Origin: Sanguinoderma infundibulare
Lineage: Eukaryota > Basidiomycota > Agaricomycetes > Polyporales > Polyporaceae
Direction: 5' to 3'
NCBI GenBank assembly: GCA_032821775.1
Contig: JAVLRN010000007.1
Span: 2,666,001 to 2,730,000 of the forward strand
DNA: 64,000 nt
Made by a program: the position numbers and the translations under genes. Below the pieces are notes generated by a model. That model saw nothing but the letters and a program-made list of their open reading frames with translations. It did no database searches and was not told where the DNA came from. The first letter of the stretch is position 1; each line of letters begins with the position of its first letter. Of the stretch, positions 20,338-31,378 are shown piece after piece.

Positions 20338-22948
20338 ATGTCTGTGAGTGTACTTCAATGCCGAACACTAACCATCATAGCTAACGTGCTCGGTAAAGTC
20401 GCGTCCGCTCAGCAAGAAGTGCCCTTACACGGGCTGCGATTATGTCTCCGTCGCCGTCACTGCCCAGTCAAACGAAAACAACGTCAGCACACACGTCTCC
20501 AACATGCACCGCGGAATAACGAAAGTATGGTACGGAGGTATGAATCCATGCATCTGTCCACCTCCATCTGGACGTAGTACTCAACCACCTCATTCTTTCT
20601 AGCGTCCCAAATGACTATTCACCGCGACGTCAAGAGCAACACCTTCACTTGCCCCTGCAGAGAGTATTCAAACGTCAATGCTGCTAGGGTTCGCGCGCAT
20701 GCCGTCAGGCACAAGAAGAAGAATGTCAAGGGCCTACCTTCCGCGCCCAAGTTGAGTACAGCGAGCAAGTTCAAGTCCATCGCCTCAACCACCATCTCTC
20801 ATCCTGTCCCTGCGCCCTTTTTCTCGCACGCTGGGCCGTCAGCGGCGCTGAACATATCTGTCAAGCGCAAGGTAGACCACCCCATCGCGGGTCCGTCCAA
20901 GTTCCGCCGCGTGGACAATGCTCCTTGCGTCTCGTCGTCCAAAGTAGTAGCGAGCTCCTCCAAAGCGGACGCTCAGATCTCCGCTTCAACGTCGACCAAA
21001 CACGCTGCGGACAAGGAACTCCCCGCACCTCAAGCAGAGGACCTCGTCCTAGGCCCATCCAAGTTCCGTCGCGTGGACAATGCTCCTTCTGTCTCATCTT
21101 CCAAACCAATAGCGAACTCCTCCAAAGTCAAGCTCTCCATTTCCGTGCCTCTGAAGGCCAATGCCCTGATCACGACTATATCATCTGGTTCTTGTTCGGT
21201 TTCGACATCAACTAAACGCCCGGCGGACGAGGAACTGCCTGAACGTCCATCCTCCAAGGTCCCACGGGTGAGCGGTGTACGATCCGTATCCGAGTTGAAG
21301 GCGAAGCTTGGGAAGTCACCGCTGAAATTTACTTCAATCCCAATCAAACGCCCCGATCGCGACATCGCAGTTGCGCAAGGGAAAGAGAAGGAGGCGGGTC
21401 CCCCCGTTGGCGTTCCATCCACGTCTACGACGACACCGAGCGTGGCGAATGGATCCTCACCAGTGAAAGGTACCCCGAAACCCCGCCCAGTCTTCAAACC
21501 GGGCACATTGCAGCAATCGCTAGCACAAGGAAAGACGCAGACGCCCTCTCATACGCACTTCCGACCGCCTCCCGCCCCCGGCATCGATGCGTCGTCCGTC
21601 TCGTCCGGCTTCTCTTCGTCCACCCGCGCCTCCTCGTCCTCGTCCTCTGCACGCACCTCAGTGACCCCGGCCCCGGGCAGGTCTGGGTCGAGCAAGAGTC
21701 CACACTGCAGTGCCTGCGGCGGGTGGCTCGACGTGTACAACAAGAACGGCATATGCACCATGTGCTACGTTGAGTCCCTCCCCGGTCCTCCTGCGCCCGG
21801 GCCCGAGCCCCAGCCGCGCTGCGTGACGTGCGGGAAGAAGCGAGCGGGCAAAGAACCCTCGGACGAATGCGTAAAGTGCCAGCTCAAGACGCCGAAACTC
21901 ATGCGCAAGGATGGCCCGGAGAAACGGGCGACGGCGACAACCGCGGCCGCCTTCGCTCTTAGTCCTCTCAGCACTCCGGCGAAACCCTCCGCTGGCACCC
22001 TCCCTAGCATCAGCCCTCTCAGGACATCGTCGCCCCCACCGTCTGATGGCGATGGCCCCCGCCCGCTCTCCCTCCTCGCCTCCCCCTCGCGAGGCGTGGT
22101 CCCAAACCCGGTGCTGATGCCTGTGCCTCTTAACATTGCACCGCCGAAGCCGCGCAAGCCCCGCGTCACGAAGCAGATGCGCCAGCGCTGGTTCGAGCGC
22201 TGGTTCGCGAGCTGGAAAGCTGCGTACCGCACGCGCAACAAGACCAAATCCCACTCACAGGTCCAGCACGCCTCTGCAGACGAAGAAGACAAGACGGACT
22301 GGTGGCGCGTCGAGACGACGCGGAGCCAGGGCGGGGTGTCCTACTCGACGCCCGAGGCGTTCTACGAGGCGCTGCGAGAGGCACTGAAGCAGCACCAGCT
22401 CCGGGTGTACGACGCCGGGATGACTGGGGCGAAGAAGGCGAAGGCGAAGGTGGACGTGCTGCGGTTCAACGGGGCGTACTCGATCGTGGCGCAGCCGAAG
22501 GTCTCAGCGACGGCGCGCTTGGACAAGTTGTTGACGCAGATGGAGGATATTGGGTTCCGGTGAGTATTCTCTTGTTTCGCACCACCCTCCGCGCATCTTT
22601 CTCTTTCTTTTTCGCCTTTATCCCTATCTCTCTTTGCGTGTAATGATGCTGACTGACGCCGGCGTGTCATGCAGGCTCGACGATGCGCAGATGGGGTACG
22701 CCAAGTTCAAGTACACCAACGGTTACGCGCACGGGACGATGGACGATGTGTACAAGTTCCCGTGCACGTGCGGTGGGACGCCGCCGGGCATCGCGCCGAA
22801 CGAGGTGCGGCACGCGCATCGGGTGCCGGACGAGAAGCACGCGGGAGAGATCTGCGGGGGGATGATCATGCTCATGGTCGGGGAGGACAACGCGCTAGCG
22901 GCGTACGGGATCCGAGGCCAGCGCATCGCGGTGGACATCGTGCATTGA
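20338..22948 (+). CDS. Zinc-finger and zinc-ribbon protein of unknown function (797 aa)
   Basis: Four exons: 20338-20343, 20381-20537, 20603-22559, 22675-22948. The first coding exon is only ATG TCT. Near the N-terminus are two C2H2-like fingers: Cys16-x4-Cys21...His40-x4-His45, and Cys71-x-Cys73...His87-x3-His91. Residues about 100-400 are Ser/Pro/Lys-rich and contain an imperfect repeat beginning PSKFRRVDNAP (twice, about 55 residues apart), with a third partial unit at STSTKRPADEELP. Four Cys pairs (CSAC, CTMC, CVTC, CVKC, about 425-480) could form one or two zinc ribbons. The conserved-looking C-terminus includes KQMRQRWFERWFASWK, TDWWRVETT and a Cys/His segment FPCTCGGTPPG...HRVPDEKHAGEICGG. 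Likely a nuclear, nucleic-acid-related protein, inferred from the fingers only. The 6-nt first exon is the weakest part of the model. Confidence 0.7.
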
Positions 22949-23741
22949 GCGCGCTGAGGCCCCGGTTGAGAGCATACGCATACATGGCGGAGGCGATAGC
23001 CTGAGGGAGGTTTGAGGGATATGGGAAGATGTCTTCATGATACCGTTCCATTTGCGCACGTAAGTAATAAGTACCATCGCATAGTCTTCATACCTTCACA
23101 ATCATCCAAAGTAAGCGGCCGGCGCCCCCCAGGCTAATGCGACGTTACAGTTTATCGGGTTCGATGACTTCTGATTCAAGGGCTCAGTAGATGTTTTCAC
23201 TAGTCTCACAGAAAGCTTAGTAGGAAGGACCGATGTCGTCGGCTGACATCGCCTGTGGGAGGTCATGCAATCCAAGTAGCAACCTGTATCAGTGCTACGG
23301 AAATAGAGGTGACCACTGATGGAGCATTACCTCGCCCCAACTGCGGCCCGTGTATAGCATAGCGATCCTCGTCGATCTGCTTCGGCCGGCCTCTGCGCCG
23401 CACGCCTACACAGCCCGGCTACTTGATCATCGCCACGTAGCCGAAGACGGCGACGATCTTGTTGCGATGTTACGTAGGGCAATTGGGGCTCGGAGGATGT
23501 CCGGCGGGAGCATTCGAACTCAGAAGCACTTCGTGTACAAGTACAAGGGTCCAGAACTATCCGTACTAGGGCCGCGAGATATGTAAGTAGTAACCCTCCA
23601 CCGAGCGTCACCAAGAGCGACGTTTGGCATGCGCATCGCCGTGTGCCAGACATGAGGGATGCCGGTCCTAAAGTCCGTTTGTGGCTCGGGAACGTACGCA
23701 TCCATGACATGAGACAGGATTACTGTTCATTCAAACGGACA
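22949..23741. other. Intergenic, no gene recognised
   Basis: Lies between the zinc-ribbon gene and DUF6533 copy B. A minus-strand open stretch at 23,327-23,710 has no recognisable domain. Confidence 0.4.
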
Positions 23742-25426
23742 TTAGTCCTGACGGAATAGGATGATTGAAGAAGCGCTTACCGCCGAGTCGGACCTGCTCT
23801 CCAAGTCATCGTTAGTACCCTGGCGATTTGGTCCGATTGACCACTCGAGCTCCCCTTCCTCGGGCGCAAAACCAGCTTGCAATGTTGATCCGAGAGAACC
23901 CAAGACCTCGCTCATTTCTGACAAGTGACCTTGATGTGCCATCGCCCGATGAGCTTCGTGGAGGTCGAGCATGAAGTGGGTTATGAGGACCGCCGTGAGT
24001 CTAGATTGTATTTGTTTTGAGTACCAGAGTACGAATATGGGGTCTCGGCGAAGATACTCACGGTTCGGAAACCTTAGTGACGTATGACGTATTTAACAAT
24101 GGGATATGTAAGAGGGAGCTCTGACTCGGACGGTGAGCTTGTGACAAACCTACAGCTCGCTAAGTGAACTCACCGGGAGGAAAGTGAAAACGACATGTAG
24201 GACGTTGAATATAAGGAGAATGCTGTAATTTCAGGTCACCAATGTCGGCGTCAGGGTTTACCGGAACGTCCACAAGAGACTTACATGAAGTACTGAGTGC
24301 CTGTGATTTACATTAGTAAGCGAGTCGTGCCACACCGAGTCGTAGGTATGCGTACCGTTCCTAAACAAGACTTTTGTCAGGGAGGACATCGAACGTTCGC
24401 GCCAGGTCGCCTTCCATGTGACCAAAATGACAACCCCGTCAGCAATTATTTGGCCTCCACGAATGAAAGCGGTGCCTGTCAGCGGGAGTACATGAGCGAA
24501 GGCACTCGAATCCATGCACCATGACCGCTGACCGCTAAGCTCTGAATCAGCAGTTGATCGTACAACGGAGTACAGCAACATACAGGAGACTTAGGAAGGA
24601 CGATGTTGTTGCGGCTGATGTGCACCCTAGATTTGGGTCGTGAGTGTCCGAGAATGACGTATGGTGCAAGTCGCCCTAGCTCCCAATCAGATTATATGGC
24701 ACGAAAGAAGAGTGTTATGTCCACTCACGTAGTAGTCGAGGGGAAGAGGAAGAATGGACCAGAAGAAAGTGAATGCAGACAGGAACCAGTTCCTTTGTGA
24801 TAATGATAATGCATACACACGCAAGGTCGAAAAGACTGCCACCCGCATTGAATAGACTCAGCCCCAATAGTTCGAAATATCCGGATTACAAACCTGCCCA
24901 AGGAAGGTATCCCAGGTATCTTGTCCCTATGTCGACGTAGTACTGAGTCCGACAACTGACTTCGCATCAGTACCCGATCCATAGCTGAACAGACATCGTA
25001 TTGACGTACGCCTGCAACCAAAGGTAAATACAGTACCCTCATCAGCTATCAAACAAACAACTCACGGGATACGGCAACGATGAGAACCGTAAGTACGCCA
25101 GACCAACATAATAGAAGAGGGCGAGATAGCGATTCGCGAAGAAAAGGATAGAGGCAGCGTTGACCTTGCGTTTCCAAAACAGTCGCGACTCTCGTCGAAC
25201 GGTGAGGAGATAGTCGTAGCCGATCAGCGCTGTCGAAGATGAATCCCTCAAAAACTGCACCCAACGGCCATTAAAGTCCTTCCACGCACCTGCCCCGTAT
25301 GCCGTCATCAGGTTGTCTATATAACTTTCCAGTTATGAGCCCGTAACCCTGTAAAGTAAGGGATATTGATTTCACTTACTTGTCGCTTTTGATTATAGCG
25401 GTTTTAGAGATATCGGAAAGGGACAT
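23742..25426 (-). CDS. DUF6533-type multi-pass membrane protein, copy B (divergent paralog)
   Basis: Same architecture as copies A and C but clearly diverged. The start is ATG at 25426 (MSLSDISKTAIIKSDK, ending at GTAAGT), then a 27-nt second exon, then the core ALIGYDYLLTVRRESRLFWKRK and FFANRYLALFYYVGLAYL. Further exons encode VFSTLRVYALS, GGQIIADGVVILVTWKATW and the last helix with FMLDLHEAHRAMAHQ, ending in a polar tail with stop at 23742-23744. The final residues depend on whether GTAAGC at about 23,778 is used as a donor. Its conserved exon pattern relative to A and C suggests it is under selection. Cellular role unknown. Confidence 0.7.
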
Positions 25427-26508
25427 GGTGGGTAAGGAAGACTCGGAGCTTGATACTTCAGGGAGACAGTGTAACTGAAAAGTCCGTCGTGCTGATCATG
25501 CTTCTGAAAGGAGGAGAGGTCATCCCCTTATTTATTAGAAACACGGCCACTGCGAATCACGGAGCTAATCAGCTTCTGTACGATTGATATTTTCGTTCCC
25601 GATAGCGGTCATTAGCAATCTCGCAGCCAACGCACCATTCTTCCGAAACCCAAACATCCTGTGACACAGCCGGGGCGCTCTGAAACGAAAAGCGGAAAAT
25701 TATGGGCGGGTTGCGGAAACGGGCGTCGTACTATTTTCGCAGCATGCCTTCAGACCACCCTTCGTGGTCGCATTGGAGAGACGAAGATAGCAATGTAGGA
25801 GGCAAGGTTCGCCAGAGGCGCGCGACGCAGTCTGAACAGGATCCACGTGATGACGGAAGATAGAACATACCACAGCCTATTTCAGTCTACGGAGAACACG
25901 GCGACGGCGATGCTAGCAACAGGTTCCCTGGATGGGCGCAGCGTCTCAGCTAGCTTCGCAAGATGATGGATCCTCAAAACCTTTGTTGGGTCTGGCACGC
26001 CATTTGCCGTCCGGCAGCAATTGCGTCCGGATGCAATGTGTGTCTATAATTGCATAAATATGGAGAAGAGAGGGACAATGCATGACGCACCGGAATATCA
26101 AATGGCGCCTCGTGCTTGACATACGAAGGATTCAGTGCGGCGTTACAAGAGCGCAGGACCCAAGTGAATCTTCTCGTGTTTAAGGGGCGGTGCAAGAATG
26201 TGGTGCAAGAAGAGAAACGGGACGAATCTAGTAAGTCCGGACTAACGGCATCGATTTCGGGAACTACAGTGGAATCCATTTGTCCGTCATTGGATATACA
26301 ATTCAGAAGTTCAAATCACCGGTTTAGAGTCCGGAAAATACTTCCAGCGGAAGCGACGCGAGGCACGAGAACAGGCGGTAACAGCCACGCGAGGCCACGT
26401 CCACAACACGCACCGTGTACCGTTGGCAACGGCCGGTCTCGGTCCTCGAACCAGGCGGCCATGCCGACGGCAAGTATGTAGCGCGGTTGAACTCGTCGAC
26501 ACGACGCG
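25427..26508. other. Intergenic, no gene recognised
   Basis: About 1.1 kb upstream of DUF6533 copy B and downstream of the F-box gene. Frames reaching into 26,310-26,500 on the minus strand may be 3' UTR or an additional F-box exon, but I cannot support one. Confidence 0.4.
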
Positions 26509-27808
26509 TCACCGTCGGTACGTGCTCGCAAACTCCAGCCTACGGCGCGTCATGCGCGGATCGACAACAGCGATGGTGACCCAGATCTCGCTGAGAGAAG
26601 TGGCCGCGGCGAAAGAACGTTCCGCCCGCGCGTCGAAATCGAAATTGGCGTCTTGACACTTCAGCAAATCGAGAGTGATCTCGAACGTCGTGATCAGCGA
26701 TCGTTTCAGAATCATCGTCAATAATCCCTGTTTGCCTCGGTTAGCGGGACCTCCCTAAAGTTTTATTCGAGAGGGACCTACAAAGAACGTGGGTATGTCT
26801 ATCTCGAGGTCTTGCATATCATCACCTTCGGTGATGAGGATCAGGGCGTGGATGCGCAGTGTCTCCAACGAGGGGACGTCCGTGGAAAGAACAGACACGA
26901 AGTCCTCTTCAAAAAGGCATAACGATGCGTGGGACAGTTTGAGTGCCAGGCATGACGGGCGAGCAGCCTTCAACACCGCCCTCAACTTGCTGACAGAGAG
27001 CTTCTTCCCATAATGGTAGATGTTGAGGGAAGCGATCGGGCAGATTAGCCCGAAGCTGTACAGGGCAATAAGGGAGCCTTCGACGTGGCGAAGTGACGGC
27101 CAGGTGCCGTGCTGCTCCTGCAGTGCGATGTTGGCCTCCCGAAGCGACGTTGCGTCGCGGAACCCGCTAGAGTCGTCGATGGACAATTCTTGTAGGTTTG
27201 GGAAGGCGAGGAAACAGCGACGAATCGAAGGCATCGCTAAAACATTCTCCAGTGCGAGTTTGCTGACGTTGGGACAGGAAGGACCGTTCATAGATCCAAA
27301 ACCGTCCACTGACCGCAGAGATACCGATCCCTGAGTGGACAGGAATGGACCAAGGAACGACAGCCAACTGGAGCTCGAGCGTAGAAAGTGCAGGAACTTT
27401 CACGATGGCGTCAACGAGGGGTGGATGCCGCATGAGAAGGGTTTCGGTATCGCAGATCTCCAGACGGGTTAGAGAACTCGCCTGGGGGCCCAAAGTATTG
27501 AAGAACAACACAAGACGCTCGTAAAGGTACTCCAGATTCGGCGGGCTGTTGCGAAAGTCGATGACCAAGCTTCTGAGGAAGTTAAGGCGGTAGAGGGAGG
27601 TCGTGTTATCGCCACATGCGAGCATGTAGCGGATGAAGGAGAAGGTGTGGTTTTGACTGTAGAGGAAAACGTAGCCTAAAATATGTCTCGAACCCTCTTT
27701 TTTGAGCAGTTGACACGTCTGCATGATGTTGGAGACGGTTTTCCGGTCGACGAATGACATGACGATGTGGAGGGCGTCAATGTTCAACTTCAAAACAATG
27801 TTCTCCAT
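26509..27808 (-). pseudogene. F-box-like / leucine-rich protein with apparent frameshift
   Basis: The start is ATG at 27808 (MENIVLKLNIDALHIVMSFVDRK...), an agaricomycete F-box N-terminus: LNIDALHIVMSFVDRKTVSNIMQTC. Coding continues to about 27,400 (LTRLEICDTETLL). The frame then changes: from about 27,370 the homologous-looking reading (WLSFLGPFLSTQGS, GPSCPNVSKLALENV, FPNLQELSI) is in another frame to about 26,770. No GT-AG or GC-AG pair of reasonable size restores the frame. A last exon after a CAG acceptor near 26,728 reads TMILKRSLITTFEITL...LSEIWVTI and stops at 26509. F-box proteins of this type are SCF adaptor candidates. Either the gene is broken by a 1-nt indel or the assembly has an error; a missed intron is less likely. 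Confidence 0.55.
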
Positions 27809-28648
27809 CTGCAATGCATCGTTATCAGCATCAATTCTATTGGTTTCTCAGACACGCATAGTATTCCGCCTGACATTGGTGTATCCCAGTGGGATTGATG
27901 GTAAGGTGACATTTGAGGATGACTCGAGGTGGTGGTAGTATGAAGAGCGTCAGAAGAAGAAGCTGCCACTGCGGAAACGAACTGACTTCAAGTTCTTCCT
28001 GACCACGTGACGAGTCCGACGTCCGTGACACGGTGCCACCTTTGGCATCTTCTCGTTCAGATGCTTAAACCTGCTTGTTCACTGTTATACAAGAATCCAA
28101 GCCAAAGGACTAAGCCAAACTATACTTACGAAAAAAAAGAACCGTAAGTAAGGGCAGAGGGGAGGGTTAAGGGTAAAAGGCTATGTACTAAGATAGTAAG
28201 TATGCGAATGTAGCGACAGGCAACGGGTGATCGCGACAGAGCAAAAGACGGTAGGCCTGTCCACAGGCGCGACGAAGAAGGGGTAACAAACGAGTCGGAC
28301 GGACTGAGAGCTGCGCTAGCCGCTCGGGGATATCGGGGGAGAGATCGCGGAAATGAGGCGGAGGGGAGAGGAGGACGGAGCACGAATGACGCACAACTGC
28401 CAGAGGCTAAGACGCGGTGAACAAATGGCTGCTCGGTGCGAGCGACGAATTAAGTAGGTATGATACAGTGTGAGCGAGGGGCGTGGCAGGAGCAAGGGCA
28501 GAGCGACGACGATCGAGCTACAACAGCAAGGTGGGGTAGGGTACGACGTAGGCAGTGCAGTAACACAACTTCTCGAAGTCCAAGTCTCTTCTTCGCGGAA
28601 GTGACGGTAGCGGCCGGGGAGTTCGTGACGCGTGAGTAAGGGCGCAAA
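27809..28648. other. Intergenic, no gene recognised
   Basis: It contains the promoter side of the F-box gene and the 3' flank of aspartic protease 1. No supported ORF or motif. Confidence 0.45.
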
Positions 28649-30920
28649 TCATACACGCGTGCGCTCGCTGGACGCATAGGAAGGGCGGTACCCCGGAGCG
28701 GGGTGCGCCTCTTCGAACGTGTAGGGTTTGCTTTCCCCCATCTCCATTGCGCTGTCGTTGGCATGCTGGAACGAGACCTGGTGGGCCCCTGGAGAGCGCT
28801 GCCTCGTATCGGGAAGACGCGTGTTCTTAGACATCGCCTCTCTCTTCTTGCGGCGCGCAACGCAGCAGCGCCAGATGATGAGACCGATGACAATGATAAC
28901 GAAAGCCAAGCAGCCAACGAAGATGTAAGGCCAGCGACTGAGGATCATCTCCTCATACCTGCACGAGGAAAGAACGATCAGATAGATTCAATGCTACTCC
29001 GTCAATCGCACGCACTGCTTCTTCTTTTCGGCGGCAGAGATGGGGGAGTGCTTCATCTGGTCAAGTGGAAGAAGAGCGTGCGCCGCGTCACCGGTGGTAT
29101 CAATTCCACTCAACCGCACTTCAACAAAATCGCTGTGCGCCGAAGCCTTGTTGGTGAGAGGGAGAAGCTGGATGAAGGGATCACCGCGATCGACAGCAGT
29201 GTTCTCCATAAAGTCGCCATAATCAAGGAGCGTGTAGGTGTTACGCACTGAGCCAGTTTATATTAGTGCGGAAACGACACGAAGAGGATGAGGAGAGAAA
29301 CGTACAGAATGCCATGCCCAAAATAATATCATACTCTCCCAGCAGACTGAACGCGGATGTGATGGGCTGGAACGTACCGACGCAAACCGGATTGCCCGAC
29401 GAGTCAACCATATTGAAGTCGCTGCTCGAGACATCAAGCGGGTGAATGGGGTATTCAACACCACCGAATTTGAACGAGATGTTGAGCAGTTGATCGCATG
29501 GTATAGTCCAGACTTCGGATGCTTCATTGTACTCCGCACCCTGGACGCGACCGTAGATCGCGTCGGCCATCGCACGGGGCACTTGGGGAAGGGTGAACCC
29601 TGAGTCGAAAACGGCGACGAGCTGACCATCCGGCGCGCTTGGAACGATGGAGTTGACCTCGATGGGCTGGCCATCGGGACCGATGACGCCGTTCACGTCG
29701 GTCAACACCTGCCAGTGCTGGTCCTCGTCCGTCAGCTTGTGCACCTTGGTGACGGATAGCTTGGGCATGCTCGAAATGTTCGAGTATTGCGGAAGGAGTT
29801 CCGAGACGGTCAGCTGGCCCGTGGCAGAGCTTGTTGGATCGCCGTCGCGGTTGAGGAACATGGTGAGGTAGTTGGCGCTAGTGGTATTTTGGGAAAAGAT
29901 ACGGTCGAGAACGCTGTCTCCACTTGCATCGTCGACCTTGTCGCGAATGACAGATCCAGTGTTGGGGCCAAGACCGATGAGACCGTTATATCCTTGCGAG
30001 TTGATGTCGACTGAAAACGATGAGGTATCCTGAACCAGCACTATAAAGAAGCATGTATTAGTAGTTGAACGTGAGACAAGAATAGCGCGAATTATTAATA
30101 AAGTTGTTCAACAATTGTTATTCGCGTCGCAATTGGGATCCCAACAGTCAGTGGAACTGATTACGAAAGATTGTACTGTCTGGAACGATGCTTGCTCTCT
30201 GACACGGGTTGGGAGCAGAATATGAAAGACCGTGTGTACTCTGTAATGAGAGCGGAGATGTATGCGATGCGACGCAGTAACGACTCTGGACATCAACCTA
30301 AAGCTTGGCGTCAGGATGACAACAAGAGTCCCGCACGAGGACTATGGCGAAGATGAACGGTGTCAGGATTGTGAGACATCGGTGGCGGAGAGCGCCGCTT
30401 GAAGGCAATGCCAAATGCGAAGGAACATGACAAAAATAGACAAGAGACTCACAGAATGCCTGGTCGGGCACGGTATAGTTGGCAAACTGCAGTCCTGCGG
30501 TGTATATGTCGCCTAAACGAGATGAGTGTTAGGTTCACGCGAACGGCTGCGTAGACTCACCTGCGGCCTTGCCCACCGCATAGCTTAGGGAAACGGACTT
30601 TCCAAGGTCGTTGGCATTCGGCACCGAGCCGGTCACCCAAAGATCCGAGCTAGACCGAATTGAATATCTTTCGAGCAGCGAAAGTAGCAAGCCGAAGGGG
30701 TATACCTCCCAGTATCCAACAGAACGGGGATCTGACGTCCACCGAGGGTGATATTGGCGATATACTCCGAGTTGCGAGTGTTCGCGACGGGGATGGTGTG
30801 CGAACCGCCGCGGGCGACGAGGGTGTTGGCGCGTTGGCGCACATGCACGTCGAAGTTGAGTGCGTGGACATATGCATCGAGCTGGAGGAGAAGAGAAAAG
30901 ACAGAAATGAGGGACCACAT
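28649..30920 (-). CDS. Pepsin-like aspartic protease (A1 family) with C-terminal membrane anchor, protease 1
   Basis: Six exons on the minus strand: 30920-30706, 30649-30561, 30512-30453, 30040-29306, 29247-29016, 28958-28649, for 546 aa. It has an N-terminal signal peptide (MWSLISVFSLLLQLDAYVHA), then the first catalytic motif VLLDTGSSDLWV (Asp69) and the second VAVFDSGFTLP (Asp267). GYNGLIGLGP and the C-terminal lobe follow. A single hydrophobic helix (IFVGCLAFVIIVIGLIIW) precedes a basic stop-transfer RRKKR and a cytosolic tail of about 60 residues with Pro and Tyr. This predicts a type I membrane protease with the catalytic domain in the secretory lumen or outside the cell, akin to yapsin-like enzymes but with a true TM helix. 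Its paralog starts 458 bp away on the other strand; exons 2 and 3 have identical lengths in the two (89 and 60 nt). Confidence 0.92.
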
Positions 30921-31378
30921 GCGGTCTAGAAATCCAGGATGGCAAGGAATGGAATGCCCAAGGCTGAGGGGCGGTGGGGGATGGGGGGATTGCAGGACGT
31001 GGTGGTTGCAAGCGACGTCGTGAGGACGAGAAGGCGGACGGGGCAGGCTGTGCACATGACGGCGTCGGACGCATATGACCTTCCCCCATGGCCACCCGCT
31101 CTCGCTCGTTTCTGCTCCCTCGCCGACTCCAAAAATCTCAATTTTGCCCAGCTGCGAGGCGACACTCTCTGGCTCGACTGCGAGATGGATAGGACGCTGT
31201 TTAGGGGCCTTAACACCGCGCTGAGAACCTCAGGAGTCTGAGACACGCTCCGAGTCTCTATTATCGGCGTTGTGACACTGACAGCCGCCTGTACGGCCAT
31301 GCTGGGCCATGCCCACCGCCACAGACAACGCTGGTGCTGCGCCGTCCATCGCCCTTACCATCTTCCTGCTTGACCACC
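30921..31378. promoter_or_regulatory. Bidirectional promoter of the aspartic protease pair
   Basis: 458 bp separate the two divergent ATGs. The stretch is GC-rich on the protease 1 side and CT-rich next to protease 2. No clear TATA box. Co-regulation is plausible from the geometry but is inference. Confidence 0.5.
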
